Shown piece by piece: positions 1 through 5,180 of a stretch of DNA of 7,773 nt (the stretch's first letter is position 1; the number at the start of each line of letters is the position of its first letter). Source of the DNA: Candidatus Heimdallarchaeota archaeon (GTDB taxonomy: Archaea > Asgardarchaeota > Heimdallarchaeia > JABLTI01); NCBI GenBank assembly GCA_030667035.1, contig DAOUWQ010000051.1:1-7773 (forward strand), given 5' to 3'. Both the position numbers and the translations under genes were made by a program. The notes under the pieces are model-generated. The model had not been told where the DNA came from and searched no databases. It was given only the letters and a program-made list of their open reading frames with translations.

Positions 1-162
1 GACCCTGCAGAGTTAGCTGACATCTTAGAAGTTATACTATCAATATTACATTTGAAAAAAATTTCTTTCTCCAAATTGGAAAAAATCCGCTTAGATAAAC
101 GAGAAAACCGTGGTGGATTTGACAAAAGAATTATCTTATTATCTACAGTTGAACCCATTTGA
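1..162 (+). CDS. C-terminal fragment of an all-alpha NTP pyrophosphohydrolase-like protein (COG4997/MazG-like)
   Basis: Frame 1 is open from the window edge to a TGA at 160-162 and encodes 53 residues, the end of a protein whose start lies upstream. It begins DPAELADILEV, which resembles the E-x2-D metal-binding helix of all-alpha NTP pyrophosphohydrolases. It continues with a second helix and then KRENRGGFDKRIIL near the end. The ELADILEV helix followed by a terminal (K)xxRGGFxKRI motif is typical of small archaeal and bacterial 'house-cleaning' NTP pyrophosphohydrolases related to MazG and phosphoribosyl-ATP pyrophosphohydrolase, which hydrolyse nucleoside triphosphates to the monophosphate and pyrophosphate. 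The EExxE half of the metal site would lie upstream, so activity cannot be judged here. The family assignment rests on motif memory. It converges on the next gene. Confidence 0.72.
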   Translation, partial: DPAELADILEVILSILHLKKISFSKLEKIRLDKRENRGGFDKRIILLSTVEPI

Positions 163-295
163 TATTCTAACAGAAGGAATACTTTATGTTAACTCCCCTT
201 AGAGAGTCTTCTTTTTACAAATTAACTTCTTGAACTTAGAATCTAATATCACTTGAATGAACTGAGAAGAATATTAAATGCTGCTGGATTATACT
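163..295. other. Convergent intergenic spacer
   Basis: This is the 133-bp gap between the convergent ends of the pyrophosphohydrolase fragment and the minus-strand small gene. It is AT-rich with no credible ORF. A T-rich run on the plus strand at about 207-216 could terminate the upstream gene, since archaeal terminators are often simple T-tracts. No strong hairpin was seen. Confidence 0.5.
207..216 (+). terminator. Possible T-tract terminator after the pyrophosphohydrolase gene
   Basis: TCTTCTTTTT about 45 bp after the TGA stop fits an archaeal intrinsic terminator (U-rich, no obligatory stem). The tract is short and interrupted, so this is weak. Confidence 0.3.
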
Positions 296-655
296 TTACA
301 GTATTTTTCCTTCAATTGCATTTGTTGTATCCTTAAGATCAAGGAGGAATTTCTTCAGATGTCTATCAACCTTTGCTCGAAATCCTGACCAATTCTCGTC
401 TTCCTTTCGAGGAAGATCTTCCCAAGTGAATGCATAATGATTCACATGTGGTCTTTGACTTTGAGCGACTTGGTATAGTCTTACATTAACAGCTTTCAAT
501 TGTCTTGGATCGTTCGCAAAACAATCTGCGAAAAACTCAACTGTAAAGGTGATAATTTGACTTGTCTTGATATCTCTGTAGAATTCTTCTCTACTATCAT
601 TTATTTTCTTAATATTTGCATTAAATTTCAGTGGCATTTCAACTATGGTTGTCAT
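296..655 (-). CDS. Small hypothetical protein, 119 aa
   Basis: I do not recognise this family. The gene reads leftward from ATG at 655-653 to TAA at 298-296. An AGGTGA Shine-Dalgarno on the minus strand (plus-strand 662-667) lies 6 nt before the ATG and matches the archaeal 16S tail well, which is the main reason to believe this ORF over the opposing plus-strand frame at 500-799. The product appears soluble, with no signal peptide or membrane helix. A probable beta-rich middle (SQIITFTVEFFADCF, residues about 32-46) is followed by NHYAFTWEDLP and a basic/acidic C-terminal helix. It has one cysteine and no recognisable metal site or helix-turn-helix. It is divergent from the 102-aa gene across a repeat-containing control region. 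Both proteins begin MTTI, probably by chance. Confidence 0.72.
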   Translation of the reverse strand: MTTIVEMPLKFNANIKKINDSREEFYRDIKTSQIITFTVEFFADCFANDPRQLKAVNVRLYQVAQSQRPHVNHYAFTWEDLPRKEDENWSGFRAKVDRHLKKFLLDLKDTTNAIEGKIL

Positions 656-757
656 ACCTTTTCACCTGCTACCGCGTCTCACTATAGCCTACACCCACTC
701 CCCTTCATTTCCACTGGAACTTTATCCGGGGATCTATTCTCGCTAGGGATACCTAAG
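656..757 (-). promoter_or_regulatory. GC-rich 5' leader of the minus-strand small gene
   Basis: About half of the bases at 661-760 are G or C, clearly higher than the AT-rich surroundings. If the minus-strand TATA candidate at 758-768 is used, transcription would start near 735-740 and this stretch would become a leader of roughly 80 nt. Short self-complementary segments occur: TTCC/GGAA at 709-719 with a 3-nt loop, and TAGG/CCTA at 744-755 with a GATA loop. No riboswitch, tRNA or box C/D RNA consensus was recognised. It may be a structured leader or simply a composition island. Confidence 0.35.
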
Positions 758-768
758 CCTATATATGG
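758..768 (-). promoter_or_regulatory. Candidate TATA box for the minus-strand small gene
   Basis: On the minus strand this reads CCATATATAGG, a plausible archaeal TATA element about 105 bp upstream of the ATG. A second AT-rich candidate, the 13-bp palindrome CAATATAATATTG at 770-782, sits next to it. The choice between them is open. Confidence 0.35.
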
Positions 769-826
769 ACAATATAATATTGTAACTACTTGTCTATAAG
801 TATTTTGGTTTATCTATACAATTAAC

Positions 827-844
827 GTACTATCTATATAGTAC
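827..844. promoter_or_regulatory. Inverted repeat GTACTAT-CTAT-ATAGTAC, putative operator
   Basis: This is a perfect 7-bp inverted repeat with a 4-bp spacer, spanning the third box of the 20-bp array and ending 16 bp before the TATA box of the 102-aa gene. Its position and symmetry suit a dimeric regulator. An RNA hairpin is less likely because it lies upstream of the predicted start of transcription. Confidence 0.5.
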
Positions 845-858
845 ACAGATAATCTATA

Positions 859-868
859 CTTTTAAATA
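859..868 (+). promoter_or_regulatory. TATA box / promoter of the 102-aa gene
   Basis: CTTTTAAATA is a strong match to the archaeal TATA element. It predicts transcription starting near 888-893 and a leader of about 30 nt before the ATG at 920. The last TCTATA box abuts it, so a protein bound there could block or recruit TBP/TFB. Confidence 0.6.
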
Positions 869-919
869 GAAATATATACAATATACTACATACCGAACTA
901 AAAATGCTTGTGAAACAAA

Positions 920-1228
920 ATGACTACAATTCAAGAAACCCAAAATAAATTGGTTGATCTAATTAATTCCAGATTATCAGTAAGACAAATAGCAACACCA
1001 GGTGTGCAAGGTCCAATGAGAATGCTCGGAGAAAGAATGCTTAATATGTTCGCTGGACAGATGATTTCCGATTCAATGATGGCTGAACAAAAAGAAGACA
1101 TTAAGGATGAATTACTAGAAAACGTAATGAGTTCATTAGCTCTCGCAGGATTACTTGGTATCGATCTACAACGAGAATTAGTAGATGCAATATCATTGCT
1201 CGAACAGGTCACCGCAGAAGGTGCATAG
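920..1228 (+). CDS. Small hypothetical helical protein, 102 aa
   Basis: I do not recognise this protein with confidence. It starts at ATG 920 with only a weak Shine-Dalgarno (GTGA near 910-913) behind a strong TATA box, and ends at TAG 1226-1228. It looks almost all-helical: residues about 1-20, a proline/glycine break (ATPGVQGP, about 26-33), a methionine-rich helix (MRMLGERMLNMFAGQMISDSMM, about 33-54), then a long amphipathic C-terminal segment including KDELLENVMSSLALAGLLGIDL. That last segment faintly resembles the fourth helix of MazG-like pyrophosphohydrolases, but no EExxE motif accompanies it, so no function is assigned. There is no signal peptide or cysteine. It is divergent from the 119-aa gene and may share its control region. 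A TAA lies two codons after the TAG, so read-through would add only two residues. Confidence 0.72.
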   Translation: MTTIQETQNKLVDLINSRLSVRQIATPGVQGPMRMLGERMLNMFAGQMISDSMMAEQKEDIKDELLENVMSSLALAGLLGIDLQRELVDAISLLEQVTAEGA

Positions 1229-1285
1229 AGCTCTTAAATTATTTTCACAATTTTAAGAGTTCTAATATTTCATTATTATTAATAA
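1227..1285 (+). terminator. Hairpin terminator overlapping the stop codon of the 102-aa gene
   Basis: Bases 1227-1238 (AGAGCTCTTAAA) pair with 1252-1263 (TTTAAGAGTTCT) to form a 12-bp stem with one G-T wobble and a 13-nt loop. The left arm begins inside the TAG stop. A T-rich stretch follows (TCTAATATTTCATTATT). This is a good candidate transcription end for the gene. Confidence 0.5.
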
Positions 1286-1385
1286 AAAATTAAAAAAAAT
1301 GTGGTTTATTCATTTAGATTTTGTTTTTGATGATTAAGTCCTGATTTCGAATAAAGCACACAAAAAGCTTTTAGAAAGAAGCTAA

Positions 1386-1395
1386 CTTTTAAAGT
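1386..1395 (+). promoter_or_regulatory. Candidate TATA box for the V4R gene
   Basis: CTTTTAAAGT lies about 50 bp before the ATG and would place the start of transcription near 1416, leaving room for the GAGGAG Shine-Dalgarno at 1429-1434, which is 7 nt before ATG 1442. ATATAAAT at 1403-1410 is an alternative but would put the start almost on the Shine-Dalgarno. The 10-bp palindrome AAAAGCTTTT at 1363-1372 just upstream could be an operator half or chance. Confidence 0.45.
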
Positions 1396-1441
1396 AAGGT
1401 ACATATAAATTGTAATAGTAAATTTGATGAGGAGAAATTAA

Positions 1442-2938
1442 ATGGCTGATAATATCACCGTACCAATTAGGATGCTCGTTTTTTCATCTCCTGATTGCTA
1501 TGCTTGTCCAGAAGTAGAAAGGATTGTTCATAAGCTAGTAGGTTCAAGTATGGCAGATATTTGCCATGTCAGTACAATAGATGTTGTTCGTGAACCCAAA
1601 ACAGCAGAAAGGTACAACGTTAAAATGCTCCCCACTATAATGATTGATGATGAAATAGTGTTACAAGGATTAGTGGGCGAAAGTGATATTAGAGATGTGT
1701 TGTGGGAGCGCGTTATCGGTTCGATTATTAAACGAGAGAAAACTTTCGATGTCCGAAAAGAATCTCTACTTTACATTAGTAAAAATAGCTTTGATTCAAT
1801 AATGAATGAGGAATTCATTCGCCCCTACATTGGCGATTACATTCATGTTGGTGTAATGCAACAAATGATCGTTTCTTTAGTTGCTCTTGATAAATTAGTT
1901 CCAAATTTGCTTTACCAATCTGGACGAGAGGTTGGCTTGTATGGTGTTGGAACTTATCTTATGATTACTCTTAATCCAAATATAGGCACTGAGTTTCGAG
2001 CTAAAGAACGGTTTGAAGAAGTTTTAAAGGGATTGGTAAAATACTTTTCTGATAATGAATCAATCAATATTCCAATGAAATTAGCGGAAGCTGCTGAAAT
2101 TGTTAATGTTGATCCTGATTCAGCTACTCTGAGAATTATGGGACTAGCTAGCGCCTGCGGTTCACCCTATGTGGGCGAGCCTTTATGTCATTTTTCCGCT
2201 GGCGAAATAGCTGGAATAACTGAGGCCTTAACAGGTCGAAATACTGTTGTTCATGAAGTAAAATGCGTTGGTACTGGGCACGAATACTGTGAGTTTGAAA
2301 TCACTGTTTCTGATGAACCGTTAAGCAGAAACCTGTTAGATAACCAAGAAGAAGAATATATTGTAGAAGATCGTAGTCAACATTTCCAGGGTATCTTGCA
2401 CGATATTTCAACTCGTTTGCATGAATCTTTCATTAGTCCAAAAGACGTTTTTAATCGTGGGAACATTGGGAATGAAGTTCATTTTACAAAACTTCAGCAA
2501 GCTATTGTAACTCTAAAATTAACTGATCCCTATTGCGGTGCTTTACTTTATGCAGCAGGAAGAGAATTGGGTATTTTTGGTCCGGGTCGTGACATTCTTC
2601 AAAGATATCTTGAAGATCAAAATTACACTTGGCCTTTGAATTTACAACAAGCATTATACATTTTGAACAAATTCTTTCATTTTGGTATGATACAAGCAGC
2701 GAAAGAAAGAGCTGATGTTAAGATCATTGAAGATGGTGATCAATTAAAAATCAGAATAGATGAATGTGCGATATCCTCTGGAGCAACTGACTCTGGTGTT
2801 TCATTCTGTGATTTTATGGCAGGATATATTGCAGGAAGAATTACAATCTTAACAAACAGAGATTGTGTTGTAAATGAAACTCATTGCCATGGTTTGGGCG
2901 ATAAATACTGTGAATTTGGGATCTCATTTGTAGATTAA
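1442..2938 (+). CDS. Glutaredoxin-like domain fused to two V4R (4-vinyl reductase-type) domains
   Basis: This is a soluble 498-aa protein with a strong GAGGAG ribosome site 7 nt before its ATG. Residues 1-95 form a thioredoxin/glutaredoxin-like fold with FSSPDCYACPE (CxxC at C19/C22) and the cis-proline loop MLPT (P64). Two V4R domains follow, at about 105-290 and 315-498, each showing GRE(V/L)G(L/I)(Y/F)G near its middle and a Cys-rich end. C249-E272-C275-C283 and C456-E479-C482-C490 have identical spacing (23, 3, 8), the same as the zinc site C155/E178/C181/C189 of the phenol sensor MopR. V4R domains bind small hydrophobic ligands and are related to Bet3-type TRAPP subunits. There is no HTH, kinase or other output domain, so a ligand- or metal-gated disulfide sensor or carrier is inferred. 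A peroxiredoxin reading frame follows after 24 bp, probably in the same transcript. Confidence 0.85.
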   Translation: MADNITVPIRMLVFSSPDCYACPEVERIVHKLVGSSMADICHVSTIDVVREPKTAERYNVKMLPTIMIDDEIVLQGLVGESDIRDVLWERVIGSIIKREKTFDVRKESLLYISKNSFDSIMNEEFIRPYIGDYIHVGVMQQMIVSLVALDKLVPNLLYQSGREVGLYGVGTYLMITLNPNIGTEFRAKERFEEVLKGLVKYFSDNESINIPMKLAEAAEIVNVDPDSATLRIMGLASACGSPYVGEPLCHFSAGEIAGITEALTGRNTVVHEVKCVGTGHEYCEFEITVSDEPLSRNLLDNQEEEYIVEDRSQHFQGILHDISTRLHESFISPKDVFNRGNIGNEVHFTKLQQAIVTLKLTDPYCGALLYAAGRELGIFGPGRDILQRYLEDQNYTWPLNLQQALYILNKFFHFGMIQAAKERADVKIIEDGDQLKIRIDECAISSGATDSGVSFCDFMAGYIAGRITILTNRDCVVNETHCHGLGDKYCEFGISFVD

Positions 2939-2962
2939 AAAAAACACTAGGAGACGGTTATC

Positions 2963-3442
2963 ATTAGCAAATCACAAAAAACAAAAGTAAAAATCGGAGA
3001 TCCAGCACCTCTATTTTCACTCCCTGATGGAAATGGTAAGGAAGTAAAATTAGAAGAGTATATTGGCAAGAAATCAATAGTACTTTATTTTTACCCAAAA
3101 GATTACACCAGTGGATGCACTGCTGAAGCTTGTTCCTTTCGTGATAGATATGAATTATTTTTAAAAGCCGGTGCAGAAGTAATTGGTATTAGTAGTGATA
3201 GCTCAGAATGACATACTGAATTTGCTACAACATATAAACTTCCATTTGTTTTGCTGAGTGATGAAAAAAGCAAAGTAAGAAAACTCTACAAAGTAGGATC
3301 AACTTTTGGTATTATTCCCGGAAGAGTCACTTATATAATTGATAAAGAAGGAATAATTCGACATATTTTCTCATCTCAATTCAATCCTAAAAAGCATATT
3401 GATGAAGCATTACAGGTTTTGGATGAAATGAACAAAGCATAA
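2963..3442 (+). pseudogene. bcp: Bcp/PrxQ-type peroxiredoxin interrupted by an in-frame TGA
   Basis: The frame encodes a nearly complete atypical 2-Cys peroxiredoxin of about 159 residues, normal for Bcp. It shows KIGDPAPLFSLPD, then YPKDYTSGCTAEACSFRD with peroxidatic Cys52 and resolving Cys57, then IGISSDSSE, LPFVLLSD and a thioredoxin-fold C-terminus. Two defects appear. Codon 83 (3209-3211) is TGA, between SSDSSE and HTEF, where homologues usually have Ser. There is also no ATG, GTG or TTG between the upstream stop at 2948 and the conserved N-terminus. An AGGAGA at 2949-2954 places initiation near ATC 2960 or ATT 2963, the latter 8 nt away. Everything else is intact, so this is a very recent pseudogene, a recoded gene or a sequencing error. 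An intact product would reduce peroxides using thioredoxin-like donors, possibly the upstream CxxC protein. The post-TGA piece (from TTG 3251) lacks the active site. Confidence 0.75.
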
Positions 3443-3486
3443 ATCAAAACTGTAACTATGTCAACAATTAAAATTGAAAAACAACA

Positions 3487-3495
3487 TTTAAATTA
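3487..3495 (+). promoter_or_regulatory. TATA box for the psd-pssA operon
   Basis: TTTAAATTA lies 48-56 bp upstream of the psd start. It predicts transcription from about 3515-3520, which keeps the AAGGA Shine-Dalgarno (3527-3531) in a short leader. This suggests the lipid genes are transcribed independently of the peroxiredoxin. Confidence 0.5.
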
Positions 3496-3542
3496 TAGTA
3501 TATCTCTTTAGAAGAAAATAATACATAAGGACGTAACAAATT

Positions 3543-4175
3543 TTGTTTGCAAAAAGATCAGAAGCACTATTACTAATTTCAGCAACGCTAGCGATTATTC
3601 CCATGTTCTTTATACCAAAGTCCTTGTTTGTATTAATCCCATTTGTGTTTTTCGTAATCTTAACTGGTTTTCTAATGTATTTCTTCCGCGATCCTACCAG
3701 AATCTCTCCAGAAGGGGAAGGAATAATTGTTTCTCCTGCTGAAGGAAAAATACGTGAAATAGTTGAAGAAGAAGATGGGTCAACACGAGTTCAAATGGAA
3801 TTATCGGTATTCAATGTTCATGTAAATCGTGCTCCAATTGATTGCAAAATTATTGCTATAACAAGAGAAAAAGGAGCTCATTGGCCTGTGTGGTTTAAAG
3901 GGAATTTCGCCACTCAAAATGCACGACTGCATTACGACCTAGAAACAAATGAAGGGTTTTCTTTCAGAGTCACTCAAATTTCAGGTATTTTTGCTTGGAG
4001 ATGCGTGAGCTATGTCGATGTTGATGAGATTGTAAAACGAAATGATAAAATTGGCATTATTCGTTTTGGTTCTGCAGCCAATGTTATATTACCAAAAGAT
4101 TGTGGATATGTACCTTCTGTAGAAGTAGGTGATACCGTTAGAGCTGGCGAAACCATTATCGCCCGAAGAAAGTGA
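3543..4175 (+). CDS. psd: Phosphatidylserine (archaetidylserine) decarboxylase proenzyme
   Basis: This is a 210-aa short-form (Psd-A) decarboxylase that would convert the serine phospholipid to the ethanolamine lipid at the membrane. Two hydrophobic segments (about 7-25 and 29-48) anchor the N-terminus. FFRDPTR follows, then VSPAEGK, SVFNVHVNRAPID (His93) and IIRFGSAANVILP near the C-terminus. Self-cleavage between Gly176 and Ser177 should give the pyruvoyl cofactor on Ser177. The catalytic Asp of the Asp-His-Ser triad (D90/H147/S254 in E. coli) normally sits in PADG; here it is Glu67 (PAEG), a conservative but notable change. An upstream in-frame TAA at 3534 leaves TTG 3543 as the only standard start before the first membrane segment, with AAGGA 11 nt upstream. 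The gene ends in TGA two codons before the next gene, in the same frame. Confidence 0.88.
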   Translation: MFAKRSEALLLISATLAIIPMFFIPKSLFVLIPFVFFVILTGFLMYFFRDPTRISPEGEGIIVSPAEGKIREIVEEEDGSTRVQMELSVFNVHVNRAPIDCKIIAITREKGAHWPVWFKGNFATQNARLHYDLETNEGFSFRVTQISGIFAWRCVSYVDVDEIVKRNDKIGIIRFGSAANVILPKDCGYVPSVEVGDTVRAGETIIARRK

Positions 4176-4176
4176 T
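4171..4176 (+). promoter_or_regulatory. Shine-Dalgarno of pssA overlapping the psd stop codon
   Basis: AGTGAT spans the TGA of psd and matches the GGTGAT core of the archaeal Shine-Dalgarno, 5 nt before ATG 4182. Stop and ribosome site share bases, which suggests translational coupling and argues that the TGA is a true stop. Confidence 0.45.
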
Positions 4177-4181
4177 TTAGT

Positions 4182-5057
4182 ATGGTTGTTTCTGAAAACT
4201 CTAAGAAATCAGATGAAACTGAAATCAGTGAGGATGCTCAGGAAAGCAAACTAAAAATCCCAGAATTCTCAAAACCTATTAGGATGTTTTTCGCTTTTTT
4301 AGCAAATCTCATTACAACACTTAATTTTGTTAGTGGAGTGACGGCAATAATTTTGGTAGTAATAGATCCAAGAAATCCAGTATATATCCTATGGGCATCA
4401 AAATTAATTTTATTAGCAATCATTTTCGATTTCTCAGATGGGATACCCGCAAGATTAGCGCGGAAAGAACCCGGATTTTTCGGTGTGGTAGTAGATTCCG
4501 TAGCAGATACAGTTTCGTTCGGTTTAGCACCCGCTGTAATGTTATCATTGAGCTTACCACTCATTGGATCAGAAAGCACGGCTCATTTTGCTTTAGCAAT
4601 ATCATCAATTGTTGTAGGAGTGTATTTCGGTTTTTGTACAATATTTAGACTTGTTCGCTTTACTAAATCTCCAAGTAAAAAATGGTTCAAAGGAATTCCC
4701 TCACCTGGTGCTGGATGTATTGCAGCTAGTTATTTTATCATCAAACTATATATCGAAGAAGTGGTTTCTTCTACATCAATAGCAGTGCCAATTATTGGTC
4801 TTCTACTAATGATTTTTACTGGTTCAATGATGATAGTTAATTTCAAATATCCTACAACAAAATTACGAAAAAACTTTTTGGAAATATTCCTTTTAGGATT
4901 AACTGCAGTAACAATTGTTGCTATGGCAATAGTTCCATTGAATATTATTATCTACCCCGCTGGACTGCTTGCTGCATTAACTAGTCTATACGTTTTCTAT
5001 GGACCATTCTATTTGCTAACTCATATGATAGATCGAACAAAAGAAGTGGATACTTAA
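4182..5057 (+). CDS. pssA: CDP-diacylglycerol (CDP-archaeol)-serine O-phosphatidyltransferase
   Basis: This 291-aa integral membrane CDP-alcohol phosphatidyltransferase transfers a phosphatidyl-type group from a CDP-lipid to serine. In an archaeon the expected product is archaetidylserine, the substrate of the Psd encoded just upstream. The family signature D-x2-DG-x2-AR-x(8-9)-G-x3-D-x3-D is complete: D83, D86-G87, A90-R91, G101, D105, D109, with nine residues between R91 and G101. It is followed by SFGLAPA and, at about 154-176, FRLVRF and KGIPSPGAG, typical of the serine-specific branch. About seven or eight hydrophobic segments run from residue 35 to 280. The first 30 residues are a polar, acidic tail of unknown purpose. 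It forms an operon with psd. Serine specificity is inferred from the motifs and the psd neighbour. Confidence 0.88.
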   Translation: MVVSENSKKSDETEISEDAQESKLKIPEFSKPIRMFFAFLANLITTLNFVSGVTAIILVVIDPRNPVYILWASKLILLAIIFDFSDGIPARLARKEPGFFGVVVDSVADTVSFGLAPAVMLSLSLPLIGSESTAHFALAISSIVVGVYFGFCTIFRLVRFTKSPSKKWFKGIPSPGAGCIAASYFIIKLYIEEVVSSTSIAVPIIGLLLMIFTGSMMIVNFKYPTTKLRKNFLEIFLLGLTAVTIVAMAIVPLNIIIYPAGLLAALTSLYVFYGPFYLLTHMIDRTKEVDT

Positions 5058-5067
5058 TTGTGTCGCT

Positions 5068-5085
5068 GTTTCTTTGTTTTTTTTT
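5068..5085 (+). terminator. T-tract terminator after pssA
   Basis: A T-rich run starting 11 bp after the stop ends in nine consecutive Ts (5077-5085). There is no clear stem. This is a typical archaeal intrinsic terminator and marks the end of the lipid operon. Confidence 0.6.
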
Positions 5086-5133
5086 AAGAAATAATCGTCC
5101 TTGCACAATAACAAAACTTTACTAATGAATGAG

Positions 5134-5147
5134 TTTAAGTTTATAAG
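5134..5147 (+). promoter_or_regulatory. Candidate TATA region for the KaiC-like gene
   Basis: TTTAAGTTTATAAG lies 34-47 bp upstream of the ATG, giving a short predicted leader that still includes the AGAGGA Shine-Dalgarno at 5168-5173, 7 nt before ATG 5181. With the terminator upstream, this suggests the gene is transcribed alone. Confidence 0.45.
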
Positions 5148-5180
5148 AGAAAAACAAAACAATGTTCAGAGGAAAAAAGA

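Larger units (their letters stand above)
791..880 (+). repeat. Array of four TCTATA boxes at exact 20-bp spacing, plus a degenerate fifth
   Basis: TCTATA occurs at 793, 813, 833 and 853, each exactly 20 bp after the last, within the ten-base heads tgtctataag, tatctataca, tatctatata and aatctatact. A fifth position in phase (873) reads TATATA within aatatataca. The rest of each 20-bp unit is not conserved, so this is an array of binding-site-like boxes, not a decayed tandem duplication. Twenty base pairs is close to two helical turns, so all boxes would face the same side of the DNA. The array lies between two divergent small genes and runs into the TATA box of the rightward one, which suggests an operator for a cooperatively binding factor. 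Confidence 0.6.

Noticed and set aside
661..760. tRNA gene in the GC-rich block
   Set aside because: No A-box or T-loop (GTTCRANNC) pattern and no cloverleaf could be traced on either strand.
500..799. Plus-strand 99-aa ORF overlapping the minus-strand gene
   Set aside because: It has no ribosome site, its composition is unlike a protein gene, and it runs through the control region. The opposing frame has an AGGTGA Shine-Dalgarno and a more natural composition.
931..1212. Minus-strand 93-aa ORF
   Set aside because: It is a shadow of the 102-aa gene; Ser/Ile-rich translation and no ribosome site or promoter.
1318..1350. Box C/D RNA suggested by TGATGAT followed by CTGA
   Set aside because: The two boxes are only about 7 nt apart, with no room for guide sequence and no D'/C' boxes.
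3209..3211. Selenocysteine codon in the peroxiredoxin
   Set aside because: Both catalytic positions are Cys codons, the TGA is at a non-catalytic site, and I saw no convincing SECIS-like element at 3443-3542. Not fully excluded.
3251..3442. 63-aa ORF as an independent gene
   Set aside because: It is the C-terminal part of the peroxiredoxin after the in-frame TGA. It starts at an internal TTG and lacks the active site.
3458..3511. 17-codon ORF between the peroxiredoxin and psd
   Set aside because: No ribosome site, overlaps the psd TATA box, and its length is within chance.
3209..4175. Reassigned genetic code with TGA read as an amino acid
   Set aside because: TGA ends the pyrophosphohydrolase at its natural C-terminus and ends psd just before the pssA start. 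Trp is encoded by TGG throughout, so the standard code fits.
4182..4510. Nine instead of eight residues between AR and G in the CDP-alcohol transferase motif
   Set aside because: The family tolerates spacings of eight or nine, and all catalytic Asp residues are present.
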